A DNA stretch of 52,132 bases, from the NCBI GenBank assembly GCA_937143345.1, contig CAKZRD010000004.1, positions 1 through 52,132 on the forward strand, written 5' to 3'. This DNA is from an uncultured archaeon. GTDB taxonomy: Archaea > Nanobdellota > Nanobdellia > Pacearchaeales > GW2011-AR1. The notes beneath the pieces are model-generated. The model was not told the origin of the DNA. It made no database searches and saw nothing but the letters and a program-made list of their open reading frames with translations. Both the position numbers and the translations under genes were made by a program. This document shows positions 23,848-32,066 of this stretch, in pieces (within the stretch, counting starts at the first letter, position 1; each line of letters starts with the position of its first letter).

Positions 23848-24429
23848 TCAAAAAATATTTTCTTCTATTAAATTTTTGTCTTTTATCGCTTTTATAGCTC
23901 TTTTTATGTTGTCGTCTAATTGCTTCATAGAATATTCTAATTGCTCCTTGTTTTTTGTTCCTGTGCAAACAAGTTTTCCATTACTAAACAAAAGGAATGT
24001 TGCAGGGGGTTCGATAAGTTTATAAACAAGGCCTGGAAATTGTTCAGGTTCATATTCTGTATTTTCAAGTTCTAAAGAAAGAAGGTTTAGATTTAAGTTT
24101 AATTTGATTTCTCCAGAAGCAACAATATTCTGAACAGTTATTTTTGGTATTATTGTTACTTTAACCCCTATTTTTTTTAATTGTTTTATTACTTGGTTAA
24201 CGACATCTCTCACTTGAGCAACAGATTTAACTCCTGTACAAACAAGTTTTCCAGAAGAAAAAACAAGGACAGCAGACTTAGGTTCTTTAATCCTTAAAAC
24301 AAGACCGGGGAATGTTTCTGGATTGTATTCAGTATTTGGTTGTGTTTTTGCTAGTTTGGAAAGAGAGATATTTGTTTCTAAAGAAGTTGTAGCAACAATA
24401 TTCTGCACTTTCAAATTTTTTTCCCTCAT
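23848..24429 (-). CDS. tbp: TATA-box-binding protein (TBP)
   Basis: The 193-aa protein is two direct TBP repeats: 'VQNIVATTSLETNISLSKLAKTQPNTEYNPETFPGLVLRIKEPKSAVLVFSSGKLVCTG' and 'VQNIVASGEIKLNLNLNLLSLELENTEYEPEQFPGLVYKLIEPPATFLLFSNGKLVCTG'. It recognises TATA boxes with TFB at archaeal promoters. It lies 2 nt after the KaiC-like gene, so they are likely co-transcribed. Confidence 0.98.
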   Translation of the reverse strand: MREKNLKVQNIVATTSLETNISLSKLAKTQPNTEYNPETFPGLVLRIKEPKSAVLVFSSGKLVCTGVKSVAQVRDVVNQVIKQLKKIGVKVTIIPKITVQNIVASGEIKLNLNLNLLSLELENTEYEPEQFPGLVYKLIEPPATFLLFSNGKLVCTGTKNKEQLEYSMKQLDDNIKRAIKAIKDKNLIEENIF

Positions 24430-24431
24430 AA

Positions 24432-25211
24432 TTATGTTAAAAGATAATCTCCTTTTAAGACTTTCTTCGGATAAACAACAAAAATTTGTTTATTTTTTAT
24501 TTCAAAAGAGACTATTCTTCTTTTTATGTTTATTCCTCTAAGTTTTAAAATTTCTAAAGCCCTTTCTCTAATTCCATTCTTTCTTAAAACATTATATAAA
24601 ATAATTATTCCATCAGATAAAAAAGAAACAGCTTCCCCCTGTTCAACAAAATTCGTTCCTATATGCGTGGGGTTTGCTACCTCTCTTATTAAAAAAGAAG
24701 TTATCTTATGCGCTTCTAAATATCTAAAAAGCTGTTCCATATAAATTCTAAAACGAGAACTCTCCCCAGAAAAAGCACTAGAAATACTTGAAAGAGAGTC
24801 GATAAGAACAATATCCGGATTAAAATTTTTGGGAATTAAAACCGGCTGGATATCGATTAAAAGTTCTTTTTTTGCTTCAGAAAGCAAGGCCTCTACACTT
24901 CTAGCTATGTCTAAAGCATTAAATCTCTTTAAATAAATTAATCCTTTTTTTTCTAAATCTAAATAGTTTATACCAATATTTTCTAAATGTTCTCTTAATC
25001 TTCCCTCTGGTTCTTCAAAGCTCATAAATAAAACTTTTTTTCCTCTATTGCAAAAGTTTTTTAATAAATTTAAACAAAAAATTGTTTTTCCGTTACCAGG
25101 ACCACCTTCTATTAAAACAGAACTTCCAATCGGTATTCCTTCTCCTAAAAGTTCATCAAATCCTTCAATTCCTGTTTTAAGAAATTTTTCTTCTTTTACC
25201 TCTTTTTTCAT
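24432..25211 (-). CDS. KaiC-like RecA-superfamily ATPase
   Basis: The 259-aa protein has one KaiC/RadA-type domain: 'TGIEGFDELLGEGIPIGSSVLIEGGPGNGKTIFCLNLL' with Walker A GGPGNGKT, 'VLFMSFEEPEGRLREHL', and Walker B 'DIVLIDSLSSIS'. Stand-alone single-domain KaiC-like proteins are common in archaea and often paired with regulators or motility genes. Here the partner is TBP, 2 nt downstream. The role is unknown. Confidence 0.9.
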   Translation of the reverse strand: MKKEVKEEKFLKTGIEGFDELLGEGIPIGSSVLIEGGPGNGKTIFCLNLLKNFCNRGKKVLFMSFEEPEGRLREHLENIGINYLDLEKKGLIYLKRFNALDIARSVEALLSEAKKELLIDIQPVLIPKNFNPDIVLIDSLSSISSAFSGESSRFRIYMEQLFRYLEAHKITSFLIREVANPTHIGTNFVEQGEAVSFLSDGIIILYNVLRKNGIRERALEILKLRGINIKRRIVSFEIKNKQIFVVYPKKVLKGDYLLT

Positions 25212-25233
25212 AATAATTTTTCCATTCTTTTAT

Positions 25234-25707
25234 TTAAAAACTTTTCTTTTTTATTTTTTCCAAAGGATTAAATAGTGGTTCAAACCTTTTTCTTCTTCTT
25301 AAATTTAAAAGATATTTTAAAAGAATAAAACCAAAAAACCCAAATAAAAAACCGAGTAGAAAAATCTGGATAAAACTAAAAAAACTATCTCCGGTTTTCT
25401 CAGCAATTACATTCCCAGTGATGTTATTTGATAAAAAAAATAAACCAAAAAGAGGGAGAAGAAATATAGAACCAAAAACTAATTTTTTCCTTCTTTTTTT
25501 ATTTAAATATTTTTTGTATCTTTCTCTATTTTTCGGCGTTAAATTTTTGTAGAAAAAAGTATCTTCGTAATTAATAAACTTACCAAATTTTGCAGATATT
25601 TTTTGTTCTATTTTTATAATTCTATCAATCAAATCATTCTCTAAAAACTCTTCTTTATCTTTTTTTGTTTTTAATATCTCTATTTGCATTTTTCTTTTTT
25701 CTTTCAT
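25234..25707 (-). CDS. Small membrane protein with ITGNV motif, unknown function
   Basis: The ORF has 157 aa; translation may start at 25707 or at the inner ATG 25689 (MQIEILKTKK). Two membrane helices are visible, 'LVFGSIFLLPLFGLFFL' and 'FIQIFLLGFLFGFFGFILL'. The short outer loop NNITGNVIAEKTGD holds an ITGNV motif similar to ITGKV in the large secreted protein at 33.3 kb. It overlaps the previous membrane gene by 35-53 nt. I do not recognise a family. Confidence 0.65.
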   Translation of the reverse strand: MKEKRKMQIEILKTKKDKEEFLENDLIDRIIKIEQKISAKFGKFINYEDTFFYKNLTPKNRERYKKYLNKKRRKKLVFGSIFLLPLFGLFFLSNNITGNVIAEKTGDSFFSFIQIFLLGFLFGFFGFILLKYLLNLRRRKRFEPLFNPLEKIKKKSF

Positions 25708-26536
25708 TTATTTCTTCTAATTGTTCTTTTAACAAAGAAATTTGTCTGTCTATATCTCTTACTAATTCAGAGAGCTTTTTATTCTTTATTGTGAACTCAA
25801 CTTCAGAAATTTTTCCTTTGTTGAAATAAATATTCTGGTTTTTTGCTATTAAATCTTTAATAGATTTTTTTCTCATCTCTAAATATAACATTTTTCTTTT
25901 AAGAAAAAATAGTTTGATAGGTGTTTTAAAAAAATGAATTAAAATTAAAAAAACTAAAATAGAAATAAAAAGAGGTTGCCATTTTTCTCTTAAAAATCTT
26001 TTCATATTTTTTGTAGTCGAATCATAAAAAGTTCTTGTGAAAGATAATTTTGATTGTTCTTCTGTTATTTTTATATAGGTTTTTTCAATTAAATCATCGA
26101 TAATTTCATATCTTTCGTTTTTCATCTCTCTGTTTATTTGGGAAAAAAGATAATCTATATCCGAAGAATTAATATTTTTACCATAATTTTCATAAAATCT
26201 TTCTAATGCTTTTATTTTATCTCGCATACTCAAAGCAGCGAATTTTATTGTTTCAATTTCAGAGCATTTTTTTAAAATTTTTGAATAATCTGTTTCTAGG
26301 TTTTTCGATTTAAGAATTTGCTGAGCTTCAAAAAGTGTTTTTGCTTCTTTTATAGTATCATTAACACGAATAACGGAAAAACCTTCTTTTGCTAAATCTT
26401 CCATTATGATATATGAATTATTTATACACAAAGCAGATCTTTCTTCTTCTGTTATTTTTAAATCTTGGGCAGAAATAAAACTAAACAAAAAAAACATACA
26501 AAAGAAAACCAACACTTCTTTTTCTTTATAATTCAT
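25655..26536 (-). CDS. Membrane protein with signal peptide and coiled coil, unknown function
   Basis: The 293-aa protein begins with a hydrophobic signal segment ('VLVFFCMFFLFSFISA', to about residue 23). About 160 helical extracytoplasmic residues follow, then one membrane helix near 190-205 ('PLFISILVFLILIHFF') and a charged coiled coil in the last 70 residues (KLSELVRDIDRQISLLKEQLEEINERKKKN). No family is recognised. It overlaps the next membrane gene, suggesting the two proteins act together. Confidence 0.65.
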   Translation of the reverse strand: MNYKEKEVLVFFCMFFLFSFISAQDLKITEEERSALCINNSYIIMEDLAKEGFSVIRVNDTIKEAKTLFEAQQILKSKNLETDYSKILKKCSEIETIKFAALSMRDKIKALERFYENYGKNINSSDIDYLFSQINREMKNERYEIIDDLIEKTYIKITEEQSKLSFTRTFYDSTTKNMKRFLREKWQPLFISILVFLILIHFFKTPIKLFFLKRKMLYLEMRKKSIKDLIAKNQNIYFNKGKISEVEFTIKNKKLSELVRDIDRQISLLKEQLEEINERKKKNANRDIKNKKR

Positions 26537-26552
26537 CTATATTAAAATTAAA

Positions 26553-26570
26553 TCTTATTTAAAAAGCTTT
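26553..26570 (-). promoter_or_regulatory. Promoter of the two membrane protein genes
   Basis: The minus strand reads AAAGCTTTTTAAATAAGA, with the TATA core 20-28 nt before the ATG at 26536, as expected for a leaderless transcript. It marks the last host-like feature before the accessory island. Confidence 0.5.
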
Positions 26571-26604
26571 TTGTTTAAACGCTCCTGCCGAGTAAATCGC
26601 CAGT

Positions 26605-27132
26605 GTGGAATTCGCAGGGACGCATTTTGATAAATCTATGGAGAATGGTAAACTTCCGCCAGAATTATGCGATAACTCTGAATGTAAGAACCTTAAACTA
26701 TTTGATGATAAAAACTTGCTTAAAGAATGGAGAAACTCAAGAAAAGGTTTATGGTTTGAAGATAAGGCAGGCAATATTCTTCATGGGGAAATAGATAACT
26801 TAATGGTGAATAAAACAAATAATAAACTTATCGTTTTGGATTATAAAACCCGTGGCTTTCCTTTGAAAGAAGATACGTATGAGCATTATCAAGACCAACT
26901 TAACATTTATGCTTGGCTTCTTGAAAAATTAGGGCATAAAGTAGAAGACTTTGCTTATTTGTTATTCTATCATCCAAAAGAAGTTCTTGAAACAGGAGAA
27001 GTTGTTTTTAATACGGATTTAAAGAAAATGAAAATCTCTCCAGAAGATGCCGAGAAGCTTTTCAGCAAAGCAATAAAAATGCTTAATGAAGATTGCCCTA
27101 AAGAGAGTTGTGTTTGGTGTGAGAAGGTTTGA
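26605..27132 (+). CDS. PD-(D/E)XK nuclease-family protein, probably 5'-truncated
   Basis: The ORF opens just after an in-frame TAA at 26593 and has only a GTG start. The 175 aa contain the nuclease core: 'GNILHGEIDNLMVNKTNNKLIVLDYKTRG' (Asp and D-Y-K motif), then 'YQDQLNIYAWLLEKLG' (QxxxY helix). It ends with a Cys-containing 'CPKESCVWCEKV'. It resembles RecB/Cas4-type and related stand-alone nucleases, which normally begin with a 'CPRxFYL'-type N-terminal motif that is missing here. No TATA box or ribosome-binding site is visible in front. It looks like a remnant at the edge of an island. Confidence 0.65.
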   Translation: MEFAGTHFDKSMENGKLPPELCDNSECKNLKLFDDKNLLKEWRNSRKGLWFEDKAGNILHGEIDNLMVNKTNNKLIVLDYKTRGFPLKEDTYEHYQDQLNIYAWLLEKLGHKVEDFAYLLFYHPKEVLETGEVVFNTDLKKMKISPEDAEKLFSKAIKMLNEDCPKESCVWCEKV

Positions 27133-27160
27133 GATACTAGTGGCGTGTAGCTCTCAAACC
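27126..27160. repeat. 9-bp inverted repeat at the nuclease gene end
   Basis: GGTTTGAGA at 27126-27134 is perfectly matched by TCTCAAACC at 27152-27160 with a 17-nt loop. The left arm contains the nuclease stop codon. It may be a hairpin terminator without a T-run, or an element end. Confidence 0.5.
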
Positions 27161-27244
27161 CTCATCGAATTCGATACTTTAATAATCCCTAACAAGTTTA
27201 AATTACTAATTGAATGAAATGAAAATTAAAAATTCATTACAACT

Positions 27245-28057
27245 ATGGATGAGATAATTACTACGGGACTTTTGAAAGAGGGCAGTTTATCTGCTCGAAT
27301 TTACTTTTCATTATTAGCAGAACCTAAAACACAATCTCAATTATCTAGGGAGATTTATGATGGTAAAGTTCAATTAGATAATATAAACAAAAACATCAAA
27401 GATCTTATTAATGAAGGATATGTTGAGAAATTGGATAAGCTTTTTGGCAAGGGACAAAATTATAATCAGAATTATTACCAATCTACGCTAAAACCTCTTT
27501 TAGAGTATATCACTAATAAAGTTAAATGGAGAAAGAAAACTAGCAAATCCACAAAAAAGGAAGAAATAACTTCTGCAGACTTGGCTTATTTGAAAATTCT
27601 ATTTAATTCAAACTGGTTTAAGAGATTTTATTCTCAAGGATACCTAAACCTAGATTTAGAAGCTAGTGGTAAATCTAATAAAAGATATTGCTCTTGCCCT
27701 ATTAGATTATTGGCTAGATTAATTGAGGAGATATTTGTAATAGCTGAAATGTTTGGAAATTATGACTTTATCCTATTAAATAAAAACGATAAAATTGATA
27801 ATTTTGATACTTTCATTCTTTCTAATCAAAACAGAATCGATAATACAAAAAGAAAAATTATTAAGAAAGTAATTAATGATGCTAAAGATAACTTGGGATC
27901 TTATCCTAGGACTGATAGCACTATTGATTATTACTTTAAAGATTATGGAGTATTATTCTTACCTTTTGATTTATCAAAGAAATTATCCTCTATTGGAAGA
28001 GTTCCTTTGACAGTTGCTCTTGCTTTTGATAATGCTTTGAAATACCAAGGTCTTTAG
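27245..28057 (+). CDS. Winged-helix domain protein, unknown function
   Basis: The 270-aa protein begins with an apparent winged-helix domain: 'SARIYFSLLAEPKTQSQLSREIYDGKVQLDNINKNIKDLINEGYVEKL' (residues 15-65). A family for the remaining 200 residues is not recognised. It lies inside the accessory island, flanked by inverted repeats at both its upstream neighbour's end and its own stop codon. A regulator is plausible; no ligand domain can be named. Confidence 0.65.
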   Translation: MDEIITTGLLKEGSLSARIYFSLLAEPKTQSQLSREIYDGKVQLDNINKNIKDLINEGYVEKLDKLFGKGQNYNQNYYQSTLKPLLEYITNKVKWRKKTSKSTKKEEITSADLAYLKILFNSNWFKRFYSQGYLNLDLEASGKSNKRYCSCPIRLLARLIEEIFVIAEMFGNYDFILLNKNDKIDNFDTFILSNQNRIDNTKRKIIKKVINDAKDNLGSYPRTDSTIDYYFKDYGVLFLPFDLSKKLSSIGRVPLTVALAFDNALKYQGL

Positions 28058-28072
28058 AAAACGTCCGTTTTC
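28057..28072. repeat. 16-bp near-perfect palindrome at a stop codon
   Basis: GAAAACGTCCGTTTTC has 7-bp arms around TC and begins at the last base of the winged-helix gene's TAG. It could be a terminator hairpin or an operator. No T-run follows directly. Confidence 0.45.
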
Positions 28073-28134
28073 CAATCCCCTATTTTTTACATCCTGGCTC
28101 GTCTATTAAAATCTGGCATTTACATGGGGGGATT

Positions 28135-29073
28135 TTATAAGAACTCTAAACTTACAAGATTACCATTGCAACTAAATTTACCTTTTCCGCCAATAGGTAT
28201 GATTATGTTTTCTACGCAATGCCCTATTTCTTCGATTCTAGCTATTGGAATATTTGAATCTATAAATACTTCTTTAGCAAGCTCTTCAATCGTAACATCG
28301 TTTTCCTTTTGTTTTTGTTCACAAAATGCAAAACTTCCCAAGATAATTCCTCGGCATAAGTGAAATTTTTTATGTTGTTTTATTTGAGTTAATTTGGATT
28401 TAATAACTGATTTTTCTTCCCCTATATCTTCTAATATCAATATATATGGAGAATCTAATATCTCTAATGGATCATATTTAGTTCCAAGTAATAAAGAAAA
28501 AGAAGCTAAACATCCTCCTAAAAATATTCCTTCACCTTGTCCAGGAATTATAGTTCGCCATTTATTTGTATTGGGGTTTTTAATTATATCTAGTTTACCT
28601 TTCTTCAGAAATGAATTTAAGATGTTTTCAGTATATTCAGTTGCATTTTTACCAAGACCCCATAAGAAATCTAGGCCATGATAAGTAATTATTTTAGATT
28701 TTAAAGAGATTACATTAAGCAAAACAGTAATATCACTAAGACCAAAAAAAGGTTTTTTATTATGACTTATAAGATTATAATCTAATAAATCTAATAAATC
28801 ATTAGAGTTATCTCCTCCTTGAGAAGATATGATTGCCCTAATTTTTTTATCTTTAAATGCTTCCATAATATCTTCAGCTCTTTCTTCAGCAGTTCCTGAT
28901 AGGAAGCTTCTTTTTCCATTAAAATGTTTTGAATAATCAAACAAGATAGAATTATTTTTTAGTACTTTTTCCGCTTTTTCAATTAACTCTTTTGCCTCAG
29001 ATTCATCCAGAACATTTGCCGATGGCGAAACAATTCTTACTTTAATTTCTTCTTCTAGTTTCTTCTTTTGCAT
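28135..29073 (-). CDS. S66-family peptidase (LD-carboxypeptidase / MccF-like)
   Basis: The 312-aa protein has the S66 layout: 'VRIVSPSANVLDESE', 'IRAIISSQGGDNSNDLLDLLD', nucleophile Ser in 'FFGLSDITVLLN', catalytic Glu in 'ILILEDIGEE', and catalytic His in 'RIEEIGHCVENIIIPIGG'. S66 enzymes either trim peptidoglycan (LdcA) or hydrolyse microcin C-type peptide nucleotides (MccF). An archaeon without murein makes the second type of role, or peptide recycling, more plausible. The gene overlaps the end of an Asp/Asn-tRNA-synthetase-like ORF by 32 nt, and aspartyl-tRNA synthetase is the target of processed microcin C. Confidence 0.9.
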   Translation of the reverse strand: MQKKKLEEEIKVRIVSPSANVLDESEAKELIEKAEKVLKNNSILFDYSKHFNGKRSFLSGTAEERAEDIMEAFKDKKIRAIISSQGGDNSNDLLDLLDYNLISHNKKPFFGLSDITVLLNVISLKSKIITYHGLDFLWGLGKNATEYTENILNSFLKKGKLDIIKNPNTNKWRTIIPGQGEGIFLGGCLASFSLLLGTKYDPLEILDSPYILILEDIGEEKSVIKSKLTQIKQHKKFHLCRGIILGSFAFCEQKQKENDVTIEELAKEVFIDSNIPIARIEEIGHCVENIIIPIGGKGKFSCNGNLVSLEFL

Positions 29074-29638
29074 TTTGTACTATCCACTCTGATTTATCCC
29101 TCAGAAAATTAGGATCATTTCCCAAAATTCTGAACATCTCTTTTAGTGAGTCTATCCTCTCAGAACAATAAGGAACTGGACTTTTTATATCTTTAGAAGG
29201 ACTATTATAAATTGAATAAACCTGATTTACATTCTTTTGAATCATTGCCAATTCTAAATAAATTTGAGAGGATTCTGACAGAAAAGCGTTATCTTTTAAA
29301 TCGAACCATTTGAGAGTTATAGGGCAGGTATCCGTTGTATAATTTATTGCTTCTCTTCCATAAACAGCTCCTGGTGAGGAAATCATTCTAGTGGTTAATG
29401 GCAGGGTTGTAAAAAGTGCTCCAAGATTATCAAAATATTCATTTACAGACAAATTAATTCTATGATTTATCTGAGCTATATGTCCCCACATTTCATTTTC
29501 TGAAAAATCCTTTACTCTATTTTCAACTTCCTCTAGCGAGGGGATTATCTTAGATATATCCTTAATTTCCTTAAATATTTTATTACCCATATAGGAAATA
29601 GTTCCATCATGATTAGCTCTATAGGGTCCTAGCATCAT
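29042..29638 (-). CDS. Truncated class II Asp/Asn-tRNA synthetase-like protein (tentative)
   Basis: The 198-aa ORF resembles the start of the class IIb catalytic core. 'NHRINLSVNEYFDNLGALFTTLPLTTRMISSPGA' sits where motif 1 should be, and 'NAFLSESSQIYLELAMIQKNVNQVYSIYNSPSKDI' matches the 'FLTQSSQLYLE...VYxIGPxFRAE' stretch. The FRxE motif 2 reads SPSKD and the ATP-binding C-terminal part is missing, so it is unlikely to aminoacylate. No anticodon-binding domain is present. It may be a deletion derivative of an asparagine-synthetase/AsnRS paralogue, or a family I do not know. It overlaps the S66 gene. Confidence 0.5.
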   Translation of the reverse strand: MMLGPYRANHDGTISYMGNKIFKEIKDISKIIPSLEEVENRVKDFSENEMWGHIAQINHRINLSVNEYFDNLGALFTTLPLTTRMISSPGAVYGREAINYTTDTCPITLKWFDLKDNAFLSESSQIYLELAMIQKNVNQVYSIYNSPSKDIKSPVPYCSERIDSLKEMFRILGNDPNFLRDKSEWIVQNAKEETRRRN

Positions 29639-29656
29639 ACAATTATAAAAATTTTC

Positions 29657-29692
29657 AATTTAAAAACCTATTTAACTAAAAAAGTTTAAAAA
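29657..29692. promoter_or_regulatory. Divergent promoters of the synthetase-like gene and the tandem Lrp-type regulator
   Basis: The minus strand has TTTTTAAATTG about 24 nt before the ATG at 29638. The plus strand has AAGTTTAAAAAG about 25 nt before the ATG at 29714. The regulator could control both through this 75-bp gap. Confidence 0.5.
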
Positions 29693-29713
29693 GAGGTAAT
29701 CTTTAAATAAATA

Positions 29714-30670
29714 ATGGATAAAAGTAAACTTAATATAAAGGATATGAAACTTTTAGATTTATTGGATTTAGATTCTAGGGCAAATTTATCAGTACTTTCT
29801 AAACAACTAAGTATTTCTAATCAAGCAACCTCTAAGAAAATAAAGCAACTATTAAATCAAGATTTTTTAAAGTTTGTAACTTTCGTTGACTTATTTTCGA
29901 TAGGATATAATAATGCACACATATACCTTAAATTACAGGGCTATGAAAAGAAAGATTACGAAAATTTTATTATAGAAATTTCAAAAATAAAGGGTATTGC
30001 ATGGATTGCAGAGTTATTTGGAGATTTTGATTTAGGCATTTCATTTTTTTATAAAAATAGTTTAGAGCTCGCAAAATTCATGGAAAAAATAAATATTATC
30101 TGCAAAGAGAATATAAAAGAAAGAGAGACATTTTTTATAAAAGAGCATATAATTTCAAATATATGCTTTGATATAGATTCTAAACGAGTTCTTGATAAAA
30201 TTCAGCTCTCTAATAAAATTTATTCATTAAACAAACAAGAAATGGCAATTCTAGGCAAAATAAAGTCAAACCCCAGATATTCTATTTATTCTTTGTCAGA
30301 AGAACTTAAACTTAATCCAAAAACAATAAAGAACATTATCAAAAGATTAGAGTCTCTTAAGATTATTAGATGGTATAAAATAATCTCAAACTATCGAAAA
30401 CTGAATAAAATGTATAATGTTTGCCTTTTAGAGATAAAGCCTGGCGAGAAGATAGAAAGTATAATGAACTTCTTTGAACAAGAAAGAAACATACCATTTA
30501 TCTCAAGAACTTTTGAAAATAATCTGCTTTTTGATTACATTAGCCAAGATTATCAAGAGATTAAAGATTGTGTAAATCTTTTGAAAAAGAAATTTGAGGA
30601 CAAGATCTTGAATTATAAAATTTTTAGTATAGAGAAAGTGATAAAGAATGTAGAAACCTACGATGAATAA
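29714..30670 (+). CDS. Tandem Lrp/AsnC-type transcriptional regulator
   Basis: The 318-aa protein has two HTH-plus-sensor units. The first HTH is at about residues 12-60 ('DLLDLDSRANLSVLSKQLSISNQATSKKIKQLLNQDFLKFV') and the second at about 178-225 ('QEMAILGKIKSNPRYSIYSLSEELKLNPKTIKNIIKRLESLKII'). Each is followed by a divergent effector-like region. Double-length proteins of this kind are seen in archaea. It is divergent from the synthetase-like/S66 pair, 75 bp away, so it is the likely regulator of that cassette. Confidence 0.82.
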   Translation: MDKSKLNIKDMKLLDLLDLDSRANLSVLSKQLSISNQATSKKIKQLLNQDFLKFVTFVDLFSIGYNNAHIYLKLQGYEKKDYENFIIEISKIKGIAWIAELFGDFDLGISFFYKNSLELAKFMEKINIICKENIKERETFFIKEHIISNICFDIDSKRVLDKIQLSNKIYSLNKQEMAILGKIKSNPRYSIYSLSEELKLNPKTIKNIIKRLESLKIIRWYKIISNYRKLNKMYNVCLLEIKPGEKIESIMNFFEQERNIPFISRTFENNLLFDYISQDYQEIKDCVNLLKKKFEDKILNYKIFSIEKVIKNVETYDE

Positions 30671-30736
30671 TTTCTTTTTATCCTAAGAGTGCCAAAAGTG
30701 TAACAAAAAGGCGAACGTGGGCGGAGAGTATGTATA

Positions 30737-30762
30737 TATTATTATTGATCATTATAATAATA
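30737..30762. repeat. AT-rich inverted repeat between the regulator and the integrase
   Basis: TATTATTAT (30737-30745) and ATAATAATA (30754-30762) are perfect complements around TGATCATT. It lies between convergent genes, so a bidirectional terminator is the simplest reading. Confidence 0.5.
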
Positions 30763-30803
30763 GTAATACACCTAAAATGAAAGAATTTTTGGCTATGTTT
30801 TCT

Positions 30804-32027
30804 TTATTTTGTTTTATTTTGCTTAGCTTCTTGCAACTCTATTATCTTTCTTTGAAGGTCTGCCAACAATAAGGCTCCTTTGTTTGATTGTTGTTGGATT
30901 GTATCCATTTTTTCCATTAAAATTTGGTTTTGCTTTTCAGATTCCAATAAACGCTTTTCCATGTCGGTCTTTGTTAAGTCCAAAAGCAAATCCTCTTCTG
31001 TTATTGTATCCTTCATGCCTAAAAGTTCGCTGTAGTAATGGATTTTATCGCTTTTCTTCCAGCCAAACCTATACTTTAGGGCATTTTCATTCTTATATCT
31101 CGGAAGCCAATAGTAACATGAACAATGCCTAAAGTCATACATCGTAAGATTGCTATATTTTTCTCCAGCTGGGCTTAATTCTTCCCCGAAAATTCTCTGC
31201 CCTAATCTTTTCAAATACTTATTAGTTGAAGCAGGATCAATATCAAAAATATAATCCTCTGATTTTAATCCGTTATTCCTAATAAACTCTTTAAGCAACT
31301 TTGAAGAAAGCATTAACTTTATTCTTCTTCCGAAAGTTTTAGAAATTTCATCTCTAATGTTTAGCTCTTTGCAATCTTTGTTTAAGTCTGAAACTTTAAT
31401 ATTGATTAATTCAGAAGGAGCTCGCATTCCTGTATCCAAAAGAAACATAATAAGAACTTTGTATTCGTATTTGCAATTATCACAAAGTTTCTTTATTTGC
31501 TCTTCAGTCAAATAAACCCATTCTGGCTTTTCTCTTGAATTATCTAATTCGGAAGTTATGTCTATGATTTCTCGTCCTTCTTTTCTACTCGATTTAATAT
31601 ACCAATGCCAGAATGCTTTGAATGTTTTAATAAAATCAACAAAAGACTTATAGTTTCCGCCATCTTCTCGCTTTATTACTCCGTTTCTCATATCAGCAAA
31701 GAAATAATGCAGTTGCTCTTCCTGTATCTTAGTAATATCATCGATGTTGTAAATCTCTTTAAACTTTCTCATTAGATAAACGAGTCTTGTTCTAACAGAA
31801 ATAAGCCTGTTGAAACCTCTCGGACCTTTCTTAGTTCCAAGAGTTATGTTTCTGCCAACTTCCATATCTCTAATGTAAGCAAGAATTAAATCAGAGTTCA
31901 CCTTGCTAATTTCAGAAATTCCTTTTTCTTCAACTTTCTTTTTCCAAGAAATATACCTTTCTTGGTTTTTGTAGGGGTCTCGCTTCATATTTGTTTTAAG
32001 GCAGAAGTTTTTAAATTCCTCTACCAC
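30804..32027 (-). CDS. Tyrosine recombinase/integrase
   Basis: The 407-aa protein has an N-terminal SAM-like core-binding domain and a C-terminal catalytic domain with Arg in 'LLDTGMRAPSELINIKV' (about residue 202), box II 'MYDFRHCSCYYW' (about 296-307) and the nucleophile region 'IHYYSELLG' (Tyr about 331/332). The first His of the HxxRH box is Tyr here, a known variation. A coiled coil ends the protein. The gene starts 40 nt from the 3' end of tRNA-Glu, as expected for an element integrated at a tRNA. I found no convincing second attachment site. Confidence 0.92.
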   Translation of the reverse strand: MVEEFKNFCLKTNMKRDPYKNQERYISWKKKVEEKGISEISKVNSDLILAYIRDMEVGRNITLGTKKGPRGFNRLISVRTRLVYLMRKFKEIYNIDDITKIQEEQLHYFFADMRNGVIKREDGGNYKSFVDFIKTFKAFWHWYIKSSRKEGREIIDITSELDNSREKPEWVYLTEEQIKKLCDNCKYEYKVLIMFLLDTGMRAPSELINIKVSDLNKDCKELNIRDEISKTFGRRIKLMLSSKLLKEFIRNNGLKSEDYIFDIDPASTNKYLKRLGQRIFGEELSPAGEKYSNLTMYDFRHCSCYYWLPRYKNENALKYRFGWKKSDKIHYYSELLGMKDTITEEDLLLDLTKTDMEKRLLESEKQNQILMEKMDTIQQQSNKGALLLADLQRKIIELQEAKQNKTK

Positions 32028-32066
32028 TGATTTGGTGCGTCCCCTACAAATTCCAATTTAGGTTTA

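Noticed and set aside
26582-26593. GCTCCTGCCGAG as a left attachment-site copy of the tRNA-Glu 3' end (GCTCCCACCGGG)
   Set aside because: Three mismatches in 12 nt and no continuation into the T-loop sequence; too weak to call an att repeat.
28135-29638. A full microcin C biosynthetic cluster
   Set aside because: Only the S66 enzyme is recognisable; there is no MccA peptide, MccB adenylating enzyme or exporter.
30804-31132. ORF-track entry 30884..31132 (+) and similar opposite-strand ORFs (for example 523..762, 2490..2849, 8354..8632, 37466..37648)
   Set aside because: They are antisense shadows of well-supported genes and have low-complexity Phe/Leu/Ser-rich translations.
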